A stretch of 25,013 nucleotides of DNA from Deltaproteobacteria bacterium (GTDB lineage Bacteria; Myxococcota_A; UBA9160; UBA4427): contig DRKE01000178.1 of the NCBI GenBank assembly GCA_011051925.1, forward strand, positions 1 through 25,013. The letters are read 5' to 3'. How positions within the stretch are numbered: position 1 is the stretch's first letter; the number at the start of each line of letters is the position of its first letter. Below the pieces are notes generated by a model. That model was not told the DNA's origin. It saw only the letters and a list, made by a program, of their open reading frames with translations, and searched no databases. Below are positions 14,878 through 22,798 of this stretch, one piece after another. The translations under genes and the position numbers were made by a program.

Positions 14878-16053
14878 CTAGCTCCCGTGACCGTGACCCG
14901 CGCGGGGATCCGTGTCTGGCGAAACAGCGGCGCGAGGGGTCGCCAGACGGACGGGTTGGCCGGGAACGATCCGATGGATGCCGCTGGCGACGATCCGGTC
15001 TCCGTCCTGGAGGGTGCCGTCGACGAAGACGCGATCGGTCTCGACGTGGATCACTTGGAGATCCCGTTGCTCGACGCGAAAGCGATCGGGTGCCTCGGGG
15101 TCCGGCTCGACGGCATAGGCGCTCCAGAGCCCCCGACGCCCTTCGGAGAGGGCCGAGATCGGCAGCCAGAAGCCCCGTTCGGCTCGGGGTGTGTCGATCT
15201 GGAGGCGGCCGAGGGCACCGTCCCGGGGTCGCTTCCGTTTGCCGTCGTCGGCCGGTTCGATTTCGAAGACCGCTGTCATCGTCCGGGTCCGGGGATCGAC
15301 CATGGGGATCTTCCGGACGAGACGCGCGAGGAACCCGTTGCCCTCGATCTCGACCGGGTAGCGTCCGCCGGGTGTGAGGCCGTCCGCCGTCGCCACGGGT
15401 ATTCCGACACGCAGCTCCATCGCGCCGTCCTCGATCACGCGGAAGACGGGCTGGCCGGGCGTGACGACCGTTCCCTCGTCCACGTTCCGCAGGACGATGG
15501 TGCCGGCGAAGGGCGCGTGCAGCTCGGAGAGTTCGAGCGCGACCCGGGCGCGGGCGATACCCGCCCGTGCGGCTTCGAGGTCGGCTTCGAGGGCGGCCTG
15601 ATTGAAGCGGGCTTCGTCGTAGGCCTGCTTCGAGATGCTGTCGGAACCGACGAGGGACTCGCTGCGTTTCGTCGTCAGTTTCGCCAACTCGAGGCGCGCC
15701 GCACTGGCGGCTTCCCGGGCCCGGAGTTCCCGGATCTCGGCGCGCAGGTCACGGGTCTCGAGGCTGCCCAGCCGTTGGTCCTTTTCGACGTGGTCCCCTT
15801 CGTCGACGAGGAGTTCGACCACCCGACCGGGGCGGTCGAATCCGAGATCGCTGCTTCGGGGACTCGCGACCCGTCCCGCGTAGGATTCGCGTACGGCATG
15901 GCCCGGTTGCTCGTGGACTTCGATCGTTTCGACGACGAGGGTCGACGGAAGCGTCGACATCGCGTCGCTCGCATCTCCCGAGCAACCCCATGCGGCCATC
16001 GCCGCGACGATCGACAGGGCACCCGGAAGTCGCGTCAGGTCTCGCCATCGCAT
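14878..16053 (-). CDS. RND periplasmic adaptor (membrane fusion) lipoprotein, leftward operon
   Basis: This 391-residue adaptor begins with a signal peptide ending A-A-W-G-C24, a plausible though not ideal lipobox, so it is probably anchored in the inner membrane by lipid. The HlyD/AcrA pattern follows: a half-lipoyl motif around G-R-V-V-E-L-L-V-D-E-G-D-H-V, a coiled-coil hairpin at about 95-170 (E-I-R-E-L-R-A-R-E-A-A-S-A), the second half-lipoyl H-A-P-F-A-G-T-I, and a beta-barrel with V-D-P-R-T-R-T-M. It bridges the pump to an outer-membrane channel. The C-terminus is His/Gly rich (G-H-G-H-G-S). ATG 16053 lies 19 nt inside the end of tetR, behind GGGGA, so translation is likely coupled. Confidence 0.9.
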   Translation of the reverse strand: MRWRDLTRLPGALSIVAAMAAWGCSGDASDAMSTLPSTLVVETIEVHEQPGHAVRESYAGRVASPRSSDLGFDRPGRVVELLVDEGDHVEKDQRLGSLETRDLRAEIRELRAREAASAARLELAKLTTKRSESLVGSDSISKQAYDEARFNQAALEADLEAARAGIARARVALELSELHAPFAGTIVLRNVDEGTVVTPGQPVFRVIEDGAMELRVGIPVATADGLTPGGRYPVEIEGNGFLARLVRKIPMVDPRTRTMTAVFEIEPADDGKRKRPRDGALGRLQIDTPRAERGFWLPISALSEGRRGLWSAYAVEPDPEAPDRFRVEQRDLQVIHVETDRVFVDGTLQDGDRIVASGIHRIVPGQPVRLATPRAAVSPDTDPRAGHGHGS

Positions 16054-16697
16054 GGTCGGATTCCCCGGATGAGGATGCGCACCAGATCCTCGAGAAATTC
16101 ATGGTTTCCCGGAAGTGTCTCGCCGAGCCGGTTTTCGAGCGTCGTTCGCGCCTGGAACCAGTGCTCGACCAGGTTGAAGAGGCCGATCAACGCCGAGGCC
16201 GGGTCGATGTCGCTGCGGATCTCGCCACATGCCTGGAGCTCGCGCAGGCGGTCCACGCCGAGCAGGGCCAGGTCGCGATGGGGTGTCTCGGCACTCTGGG
16301 CCGCGTTGGTCCAGGCGCGAAGGCGCACGAAATTCGGACTGCTCTCGAGAAAGAGGAAGAATTGTCGGATCGATTCCTCGAACCCTTCGATGCCGAAGGC
16401 ACCCTCTCGGAGGATCGAACTCTGCCATGCCCGATAGGTCTCGAAGAGCCGATCCGCGACGGCGATCCAGAGGCCCTCCTTCGATCCGAAATGATGATGG
16501 ATCAGGCTTCGGGTGACGCCGGCCGCCTCGGCCAGATCCCGCAGGCTGGTGCCATGGAAGCCCTGCTTGGCGAAGACGTTCTCGGCCGCATCGAGAATCC
16601 GCTCCCGGGTCGCGTCGCCGCTTCGCTCTTCGGGGCTCCGGGGGCTCGAAGAGGCCGTGGATGGGGGATTCGCGTTCGACGGGTGGGGGGACGTCAC
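16035..16697 (-). CDS. TetR-family regulator of the leftward RND operon
   Basis: This 220-residue protein has the TetR domain at about residues 30-78: T-R-E-R-I-L-D-A-A-E-N-V-F-A-K-Q-G-F, then S-L-R-D-L-A-E-A-A-G-V-T-R-S-L-I-H-H-H-F and G-S-K-E-G-L-W. The rest is a helical sensor domain. It is the first gene of a tetR-adaptor-pump operon and overlaps the adaptor by 19 nt, so it most likely represses its own operon and is relieved by a pump substrate. The start is GTG at 16697 without a Shine-Dalgarno; a TAGCCT box ends 7 nt before it, which fits a leaderless transcript. Confidence 0.9.
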   Translation of the reverse strand: MTSPHPSNANPPSTASSSPRSPEERSGDATRERILDAAENVFAKQGFHGTSLRDLAEAAGVTRSLIHHHFGSKEGLWIAVADRLFETYRAWQSSILREGAFGIEGFEESIRQFFLFLESSPNFVRLRAWTNAAQSAETPHRDLALLGVDRLRELQACGEIRSDIDPASALIGLFNLVEHWFQARTTLENRLGETLPGNHEFLEDLVRILIRGIRPCDGET

Positions 16698-16704
16698 GTC
16701 GCCG

Positions 16705-16732
16705 AGGCTATCTGAATTGGCCGGCCGGTCAA
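16705..16732 (-). promoter_or_regulatory. Promoter of the leftward tetR-adaptor-RND operon (candidate)
   Basis: On the minus strand TTGACC (16732-16727), a 16-nt spacer and TAGCCT (16710-16705) precede the GTG start by 7 nt. The spacer contains the palindrome GGCCGGCC (16719-16726), a possible operator. If correct, transcription begins at or beside the start codon. Confidence 0.5.
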
Positions 16733-16753
16733 CCTCGAAGCTTCAGGGCTGGG

Positions 16754-16784
16754 TTGATCTCCCCTCTGGATCTGTGCTAGATCC
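16754..16784 (+). promoter_or_regulatory. Promoter and inverted-repeat operator of the rightward operon (candidate)
   Basis: TTGATC (16754-16759), an 18-nt spacer and an extended -10 TGCTAGATC (16775-16783) form a plausible promoter. A perfect inverted repeat GGATCT-GTGCT-AGATCC (16768-16784) covers the -10 region, the usual place for a TetR operator. The leader to the tetR start would be about 90 nt. Confidence 0.5.
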
Positions 16785-16795
16785 TGCCGCGGGTT

Positions 16796-16806
16796 TAACG
16801 TCGTTA
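16796..16806. promoter_or_regulatory. Palindrome TAACG-T-CGTTA, second candidate operator
   Basis: A perfect 5-1-5 inverted repeat, flanked by TT and TAAA, lies in the 184-bp region between the two tetR genes. It sits in the transcribed leader if the promoter at 16754 is used. It could bind either regulator. Confidence 0.38.
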
Positions 16807-16881
16807 TAAAGCCTTCACGTCGTCGACCCGCTCATCCAACCATCGAGACGCAGCCTTCACGCCCGGAGGGTTCCTCTCGCG

Positions 16882-17616
16882 ATGCCTCGTGGCATGCGGA
16901 GTCGATCCATGTCCCTTCTTGCGGCCGACGAACCAGCGAATGACGAATCCGCGAGGGCGCGCCGGAACGCCCGTCCGAGTCGGAGCGAGACCCGCCGCGC
17001 GATTCTCGACGCGACCGAGGCCCTCCTGCTCGAGTCGGGTCATTCGGGCTTCTCGGTCCGGAAACTCGTCGAGCGCTGTGGTTACAGCGCACCGACCCTC
17101 TACCACCACTTCCGCGACAAGGATGGGCTGATCGATGCGCTTCTCGAGGAACGCCTGACGCTCTTCGCGCGGGACATCGAAGCGGTTCCACTGGTCGCGG
17201 ATCCGGTCGAGAACCTGCGCTCGCTCGCTCGTGCCTTCGCGCTCTTCGGTCTGCGATACCCGACCCACTACCAGCTGCTGATGCAGGTCCGAGAGGAGGA
17301 CTCCGCGATGATCGAGGCCGCGGAAGAGGCGCGACGTCTGATGGAGCAGCCAGCGAGCCAGATCGCCGCGCGGGGCTGGCTGGCGATCGGGGATCTCGAG
17401 GGCTTTCGCCAGGCCCTCTGGACCATGCTCCACGGCATCGTCTCGATGCGCACGCTCCGACCCGACGTCGAATGGAAGCAGGATCTCCTGGATCGAAGCC
17501 TCGAAGGAATCATCCGGGGATGGCTCATCCCCGAAGCGGATCGACGAATCGCCGCGAGTGCCGATGGCCGCCGCGGAAGGACAGAGGAGCAATCGTCATG
17601 CACCCCACCCGAGTGA
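16882..17616 (+). CDS. TetR-family regulator of the rightward RND operon
   Basis: This 244-residue protein has an N-terminal extension of about 35 residues rich in Arg/Ala, then the TetR domain (about 37-88): T-R-R-A-I-L-D-A-T-E-A-L-L-L-E-S-G-H, F-S-V-R-K-L-V-E-R-C-G-Y-S-A-P-T-L-Y-H-H-F and R-D-K-D-G-L-I. The C-terminal part has the Y-Q-L-L-M-Q and W-T-M-L-H-G-I-V-S-M patterns of TetR sensor domains. GGAGGG about 11 nt upstream supports ATG 16882, though ATGs at 16894 and 16909 are possible. It overlaps the adaptor by 19 nt. It differs clearly from the leftward TetR, so the two operons probably respond to different signals. Confidence 0.9.
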   Translation: MPRGMRSRSMSLLAADEPANDESARARRNARPSRSETRRAILDATEALLLESGHSGFSVRKLVERCGYSAPTLYHHFRDKDGLIDALLEERLTLFARDIEAVPLVADPVENLRSLARAFALFGLRYPTHYQLLMQVREEDSAMIEAAEEARRLMEQPASQIAARGWLAIGDLEGFRQALWTMLHGIVSMRTLRPDVEWKQDLLDRSLEGIIRGWLIPEADRRIAASADGRRGRTEEQSSCTPPE

Positions 17617-18782
17617 GCCAGAAGCCCGTCGGCTCCCGCCTCGTGCGGATCGCCTCGGCGCTTTCGGCCGCCGGATTCCTGTTGCAGGCCTGCGGTTCGG
17701 AAGAACCCATGCCGCGTGCGGCCGATCTGCGTCCGCCGGTCATGGTCGCGAGGGTCGAAAGGCGGGATGTCGTCGATCGCATCCAGGCGACGGGACAGCT
17801 GATCGCCCGGTCGGAAGCGACCATTGCCGCACAGGTGAGCGGCCAGGTGACCGAGATCCGTGTTCGGGAGGGCGAGCCCGTCGAGTCCGGCGCCGTCCTG
17901 CTCGTGATCGACCCCGAGCGCCGTCAGCTCGAACTCGACAACGCCCGGGCCCGACTGGCCGAAGCCCGGGCCGAAGCCGCCGTGGCCAGGCGGAACTATG
18001 CCCGCACGAAGAGCCTCAGCAAGGGCAACGTCGCTTCGGAAGCGCGCCTCGACGAGGACCGGACGCGGGAATCGCTGGCCCGATCCGCCGTCGCGGCAGC
18101 CGAAGCCAAACTCGGTCTCGCGCGTCGCGCGCTCGAGGATTCCACGGTCCGCGCGCCCTTTGCGGGCCTCATCGCGCGCCGGCATGTCAGCGTCGGCGAA
18201 TTCCTGGGCATGGGCACGGCTCTCTTCGATCTGGTCGCCCTCGATCCCATCGAGGTCGAGTTCGCGCTGGCCGAGATCGATTCGTCGAAGGTCCGGATCG
18301 GACTTCCCGTCGAGATCACCCTCGCGTCCCATCCGGGCGAGATCTTCTCGGCCCGGGTCAGCATGATTTCGCCCACGATCGACCCGCGAACCCGGACCCT
18401 GCGCGTGAAGGCGGAACTCCCGAATCCCGACGGCCGGATCCGTCCGGGCCTCTTCGCCCATGTCGATCTCGGAGTGAGCGAAAGGAAGGGGGCGCTCGTC
18501 GTGCCCGAGGACGCGATCGTCCAACGCGCCACGGGTTCGATCGTCTTCCGTCTTCGCCCGGACGAGCGGGTCGAGCGCGTGAAGGTCGAACCCGGTGTGG
18601 TCGGCGATGGCTGGGTCGAGGTCCAGAAGGGGCTGCGCGCCGGGGATGTCGTCGTGATTCGTGGACAGACACGGCTCGCCGAGGGGTTGGCGGTTTCCGT
18701 CCGTCGCGCGGACGGCACCGCCTTCGATTTCCGTGATCTCCTCGGCGTCGAAGAGGACCTGGCGTCGGAGCCTCCGCGATGA
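17598..18782 (+). CDS. RND periplasmic adaptor (membrane fusion) lipoprotein, rightward operon
   Basis: This 394-residue adaptor has a lipoprotein signal with lipobox L29-Q-A-C32. The HlyD/AcrA order follows: a first lipoyl half near V-S-G-Q-V-T-E-I-R-V-R-E-G-E-P-V, a coiled-coil hairpin at about 115-175 (L-E-L-D-N-A-R-A-R-L-A-E-A-R), a second lipoyl half V-R-A-P-F-A-G-L-I-A-R-R, a beta-barrel with I-D-P-R-T-R-T-L-R-V-K-A and a membrane-proximal domain. It links the RND pump to an outer-membrane channel. ATG 17598 has GAGGAGC 7 nt upstream and lies inside the end of tetR; a longer in-frame start lacks a signal peptide. Its stop overlaps the pump start (ATGA). Confidence 0.93.
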   Translation: MHPTRVSQKPVGSRLVRIASALSAAGFLLQACGSEEPMPRAADLRPPVMVARVERRDVVDRIQATGQLIARSEATIAAQVSGQVTEIRVREGEPVESGAVLLVIDPERRQLELDNARARLAEARAEAAVARRNYARTKSLSKGNVASEARLDEDRTRESLARSAVAAAEAKLGLARRALEDSTVRAPFAGLIARRHVSVGEFLGMGTALFDLVALDPIEVEFALAEIDSSKVRIGLPVEITLASHPGEIFSARVSMISPTIDPRTRTLRVKAELPNPDGRIRPGLFAHVDLGVSERKGALVVPEDAIVQRATGSIVFRLRPDERVERVKVEPGVVGDGWVEVQKGLRAGDVVVIRGQTRLAEGLAVSVRRADGTAFDFRDLLGVEEDLASEPPR

Positions 18783-21700
18783 GTCTTTCGGATCTCTCCA
18801 TCGACCGACCGATCCTCACCTGGATGATGATCCTCGCGCTGATCGTCTTCGGGGTCCTCGGCTACAACCGGCTCGGTGTCGATCAGTTTCCCGACATGGA
18901 ATTCCCGGTCCTGACCGTGAACGCGACGCTCGAGGGCGCGACACCGGAAGGGATCGAAGAGGACGTGACCGACGTGCTCGAGGAACAGCTCAGCACGGTG
19001 GCCGGTGTTCGCAACATCCAGTCGACGAGCTATCGCGGCTCTTCGGTCATCAAGGTCGAGTTCGAACTGGGGACGGATCTCGACATCGCGGCCCAGAACG
19101 TCCGGGACAAGGTCGCTCTGGCAAGGCGCTCGCTGCCCGCGGATCTCGAGGCGCCCGTCGTGGGGACCTTCAATCCGAACGACCAGCCGATCCTCTGGAT
19201 CCCGCTCAAGATCTCGACCTCGCCGACGGAAGCCAGCGAGTTCGTCCGGCGTCGCATCAATCCCTTCATCGAGACGATTCCCGGTGTCGCAGGGGTTTCG
19301 GTCTTCGGCCGTCAGGATCGGAACATCCGGATCTGGCTCGACGGAGATGCCCTGCGTGCCCGGAGGCTTTCGGCGGTCGATGTCCTGAACGCGCTTCGCC
19401 GGGAACACGTGGACCTGCCGGCGGGCGTGATCGAAGACGATCGTCTGCAGTATTCCGTCCGGACCGCCGCGGAGTTCCGGAGTATCGAGGAACTCGAGCG
19501 GATGGTGGTCGCCCATGTCGAAGGGGCTCCGGTCCATCTCCGCGATGTCGCGCGGGTCGAAGACGGCGCCGAGGACGTCGAAACGATCATGCGCTACAAC
19601 GGCCAGGTCTCGGTCGGAATCGGGATCCGGAAGCAGTCGGGCGGCAATACGGTCGGTATCGTGGACGAGGTGATGTCCCGACTCGAGGACATCGAAGCGA
19701 TCCTTCCTCCCGACATCGCGATCGAAGAACCCGACGGCTTCATCGATTTTTCGAAGGGCGTGCGGGAGGCCGTGGCCGAAACGCAATTCGCCCTGATCTT
19801 CGGGGCGCTGCTCGCGGTCTTCACGGTCTTCGTCTTCCTGAGGCGTTCGCGCCCCACGCTGATCGTGGCCCTCGCGATCCCCGTCTCGCTGCTCGCGACC
19901 TTCGGGCTCGTCTGGATCAGCGGTTTCACTCTCAACACGATGACGCTGCTCGGGATGACACTCGCCGTCGGCGTCGTGATCGACGACGCCATCGTCGTTC
20001 TCGAGAACATCGAGCGACATCGCGCCTCGGGGAAATCCTCCCTCGAAGCGGCCAAGGTCGGAACCCGCGAGATCGCGTTCGCTGCGACGAGCGCGACGAT
20101 CTCGGTCGCCGCGGTCTTCCTGCCCGTCGTCTTCGTCGACGGTCTCGTCGGGAGTTTTCTCGGGGAGTTCGGGCTCGTGGTGGCCGGGTCGGTCATGATC
20201 TCGCTCTTCGTCGCCCTGACGCTGACGCCGATGCTGGCCGCGCGGATGCCCCCGCCGAAGCCACGCGAGTCGGGCAGCATCTACGAACGACTGGAAGAGG
20301 GCTTTCGCCGGCTCGAATCCGGCTACGCGAAGGCCCTCAACTGGAGTCTCGATCATCGCTGGGCGACCGTGGGGCTCACCTTCTTGAGCCTGGTCTTCGC
20401 CTATCTCTTCGCCTCCAACCTCAAGACGGAATTCTTTCCGCCCGCCGACGAAGGCATCTTCTTTGCCAAGCTCGAAGCGGCCCCGGGGACTTCGGTCTGG
20501 GCGACACTCGACTATCTGAAGCACGACGAGAAATGGTTCCTCGACCAGCCCGAGGTGGTCGGGATCTTCTCGGCGGCCGGTTCGTCGGGGGGCTTCGATC
20601 CGCCCAAGTCGAACGCGGCGATGCTCTTTGGAACGCTTTCGGATCGGGCGGATCGGGACAAGAGCGTCATGACGCTCATCAAGGAGGCGCGAGCGGCCCT
20701 CGCCGACGTTCCGGGTCGGACGATCCGCGTCTTCAATCCTTCGGAATCGATGTCGGGCAGCGCGGGCGGATTCAGCGTTCAACTGAGAGGCAATCTCTCC
20801 CTCGAAGAACTCGACGGGATCGCCAACGAGTTCATCTCGGCGCTCCAGAAGCATCCAGGCTACGTCGACCTCGACAGCAGCCTCAAGCTCGGACTCCCCG
20901 AACTCCGCATCTCCTCCGACCGGGAGAAGGCGGCGGAGATGGGCGTCGATGCCCGGACGATCGCGGAGGCGATCCAGTTGATGGTCGGTGGGCTCGACGT
21001 GGGGGTCTTCAAGGAAGCGGGGCGCCGGTACGACATCCGGATGCGTCTCGAGGAGGATCTGCGGGACGACGTCGATTCGATCGGCTCGCTCTACGTCCGC
21101 AATCGGGAGGGCGAGCCCGTCGCGCTCCGCAATCTCGTCACGATCGAACGAGGTGCCGCGCCCTCGGACATCACCCGGACCAACCGGCAGCGCAGCGTGA
21201 CGATCCGCGCCAATCTCGACGGGCTGAAGCTCGGCGAGGCGATCCGGATCGCCCGCGAGGTCGCGGATGACGTCCTTCCCCGCTCCGTCTCGCTCAGCGT
21301 CGTCGGCGATGCCGAAGCGATGGCGGAGGGCAATACGCAGTTCGCCGTCGCGATGCTGCTCGGAATCCTCGTGATCTACATGGTCCTGGCCGCGCAGTTC
21401 GAGAGTCTGATCCATCCGATCACGGTCATGCTCGCATTGCCGCTTTCGATGGTGGGCGCGCTCGGTGGGCTGCTCCTCTTCGGATACAGCCTGAATCTCT
21501 TCAGCCTGATCGGCATCATCCTGCTCTTCGGGCTCGTCACGAAGAATTCGATCCTGTTGGTCGACTACGCGAACCAGCTCCGCAAGACCGGTCTCGACAA
21601 GATCGAGGCGATGCGACGGGCGGCGCCCGTGCGGATGCGACCCGTGATGATGACCGCGGTTTCGATGATCTTCGGGGTCCTCCCGGCGGCGCTCGGACTC

Positions 21701-21913
21701 GGGCCCGGCGCGGAGACACGCGCGCCGATGGCAGTCGCGACGGCGATGGGGATGTTCTCTTCCACGATGCTGACCTTGCTGTTCGTGCCCGTTTTCTACA
21801 TCCTGATCGACGACCTCGGAGACTTCGTGAAGCGAAGCGTTCGGCGGATCTTCGGGGGCGCATCGTCGGCCCGGGCCGTCGAACTCGAGGCTGCCGGGCC
21901 GCCCGGGAACTGA
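18779..21913 (+). CDS. RND efflux permease (HAE1 / AcrB-like), rightward operon
   Basis: This 1044-residue pump follows the AcrB/MexB-type layout: TM1 near residues 11-30, the F-P-D-M-E-F-P-V motif, a large porter domain, six TM helices from about 336, a second porter loop and the C-terminal TM block. The proton relay is intact: I-D402-D403-A-I-V-V-L-E-N in TM4 and T-K922-N-S-I-L-L-V-D in TM10, matching AcrB Asp407/Asp408/Lys940. It should therefore be a conventional proton-driven exporter of hydrophobic or amphipathic compounds in the inner membrane. It shares a 4-nt ATGA overlap with the adaptor. No TolC-type channel gene is present nearby, so an unlinked one is presumably shared by both pumps. 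Confidence 0.95.
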   Translation: MSLSDLSIDRPILTWMMILALIVFGVLGYNRLGVDQFPDMEFPVLTVNATLEGATPEGIEEDVTDVLEEQLSTVAGVRNIQSTSYRGSSVIKVEFELGTDLDIAAQNVRDKVALARRSLPADLEAPVVGTFNPNDQPILWIPLKISTSPTEASEFVRRRINPFIETIPGVAGVSVFGRQDRNIRIWLDGDALRARRLSAVDVLNALRREHVDLPAGVIEDDRLQYSVRTAAEFRSIEELERMVVAHVEGAPVHLRDVARVEDGAEDVETIMRYNGQVSVGIGIRKQSGGNTVGIVDEVMSRLEDIEAILPPDIAIEEPDGFIDFSKGVREAVAETQFALIFGALLAVFTVFVFLRRSRPTLIVALAIPVSLLATFGLVWISGFTLNTMTLLGMTLAVGVVIDDAIVVLENIERHRASGKSSLEAAKVGTREIAFAATSATISVAAVFLPVVFVDGLVGSFLGEFGLVVAGSVMISLFVALTLTPMLAARMPPPKPRESGSIYERLEEGFRRLESGYAKALNWSLDHRWATVGLTFLSLVFAYLFASNLKTEFFPPADEGIFFAKLEAAPGTSVWATLDYLKHDEKWFLDQPEVVGIFSAAGSSGGFDPPKSNAAMLFGTLSDRADRDKSVMTLIKEARAALADVPGRTIRVFNPSESMSGSAGGFSVQLRGNLSLEELDGIANEFISALQKHPGYVDLDSSLKLGLPELRISSDREKAAEMGVDARTIAEAIQLMVGGLDVGVFKEAGRRYDIRMRLEEDLRDDVDSIGSLYVRNREGEPVALRNLVTIERGAAPSDITRTNRQRSVTIRANLDGLKLGEAIRIAREVADDVLPRSVSLSVVGDAEAMAEGNTQFAVAMLLGILVIYMVLAAQFESLIHPITVMLALPLSMVGALGGLLLFGYSLNLFSLIGIILLFGLVTKNSILLVDYANQLRKTGLDKIEAMRRAAPVRMRPVMMTAVSMIFGVLPAALGLGPGAETRAPMAVATAMGMFSSTMLTLLFVPVFYILIDDLGDFVKRSVRRIFGGASSARAVELEAAGPPGN

Positions 21914-22015
21914 CCCGGGACCGGCTGCGCGGCGGGTCGGAGGTCGGTGTCGCCGGGAGCCATGGGCCGTGGGTGTCGGTTCGTGGCGGAAGGCGGAAGA
22001 GCAGGAGGCGTACGA

Positions 22016-22669
22016 ATGCCGGAATCAAAGACGACCCTGGAAATCGAGGAGGGCGTGGCGGTCCTGACCCTGGATCGGGCCGAGAAGAGAAACGCCCTGT
22101 CGCGAGCGCTGCGGGACGAGATCGTCCAGCGCCTCGAGGCACTCGCGAAGGACGATTCCGTCCGGGTCGTCCTGCTCACGGGCAACGGACCGGTCTTCTG
22201 CGCCGGCTTCGATCGTTCCGAACTCGCGAGCGGAGACATGGAGGCGGTCTTCTCGGATGCAATGGAATACCACCGTCGCGTCTACACCTTCCCGAAGCCG
22301 CTCGTCGCGGCGGTGAACGGACCGGCGTTGGGCGGCGGCTGCGATCTCGCCGTGATGTGTGATTTCAGGTTGGCGGCGGAGTCGGCCGTCTTCGGGCAAC
22401 CGCAGGTGCGCTTCGGTGCGGCGGCGGCCTACGATCTCATGCGCGTCGTCCTGGGATCGGGTGTCGCGCGGGAGATGTGTCTCACCGGCCGGACCTACGC
22501 TGCGGACGAAGCCCTCCGGATCGGTCTCGTCAATCGCCTCTGTCCCGCCGATGGGCTGCGCGAAGCCGCGCTCGCGGTCGCCGGGGAGATCGCCTCGCTG
22601 CCGGCGGGACTCGCCGAGGCGACCAAGCGTGGCTTCCTGGCGGAACAGCCCCGACTCTTCGAGAGTTGA
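22016..22669 (+). CDS. Enoyl-CoA hydratase/isomerase (crotonase) family protein, short form
   Basis: This 217-residue protein carries the crotonase core. L-T-L-D-R-A-E-K-R-N-A-L is the substrate-binding loop, F-C-A-G-F-D the first oxyanion-hole motif, and G-P-A-L-G-G-G-C-D-L-A the second. F-G-Q-P-Q-V-R-F-G follows, where the first catalytic Glu of hydratases (Glu144 in rat ECH, in a P-E pair) is Gln. A Glu near the second catalytic position remains (A-R-E-M-C-L-T-G). It is about 40 residues shorter than typical family members and ends soon after the T-K-R-G-F segment, so part of the C-terminal trimerisation region is missing. Activity may be isomerase- or hydrolase-like. AGGAGG lies 7 nt before ATG 22016. 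It begins 102 bp after the pump gene and could be its last operon member. Confidence 0.87.
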   Translation: MPESKTTLEIEEGVAVLTLDRAEKRNALSRALRDEIVQRLEALAKDDSVRVVLLTGNGPVFCAGFDRSELASGDMEAVFSDAMEYHRRVYTFPKPLVAAVNGPALGGGCDLAVMCDFRLAAESAVFGQPQVRFGAAAAYDLMRVVLGSGVAREMCLTGRTYAADEALRIGLVNRLCPADGLREAALAVAGEIASLPAGLAEATKRGFLAEQPRLFES

Positions 22670-22725
22670 ACCGATCGTCTCGGAGGCCTCCGCCCGGGCA
22701 GGCTCTTCGCCGGGTCTCGTCGGTC

Positions 22726-22756
22726 GCAGCCCGCCCCTTTTCAAGAGGCGGGCTGC
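22726..22756 (+). terminator. 10-bp hairpin after the crotonase gene
   Basis: GCAGCCCGCC and GGCGGGCTGC form a perfect ten-pair stem around an 11-nt loop, 57 nt past the crotonase stop codon and before the RidA-like gene. It probably ends the rightward transcript, although no U-tract follows. Confidence 0.55.
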
Positions 22757-22798
22757 CGAGTAGCTTCGAGACGAACCCCATTGGATCGGAGATTCCCC

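Noticed and set aside
11719..16437. A 1572-codon open frame on the plus strand, opposite the pump, adaptor and tetR genes
   Set aside because: It is antisense to well-recognised genes, has a composition rich in Arg, Asp, Gly and His, no recognisable domain, and crosses three genes. GC-rich codon bias keeps the opposite frame open.
17996..21415. An 1139-codon open frame on the minus strand, opposite the rightward adaptor and pump
   Set aside because: Same reason: antisense to a clear RND pump, highly charged low-complexity translation, no domain.
22667..22669. Crotonase stop TGA as a second selenocysteine codon
   Set aside because: The frame after it shows no crotonase-like sequence, there is no hairpin at SECIS distance, and the preceding position is not a redox site in this family.
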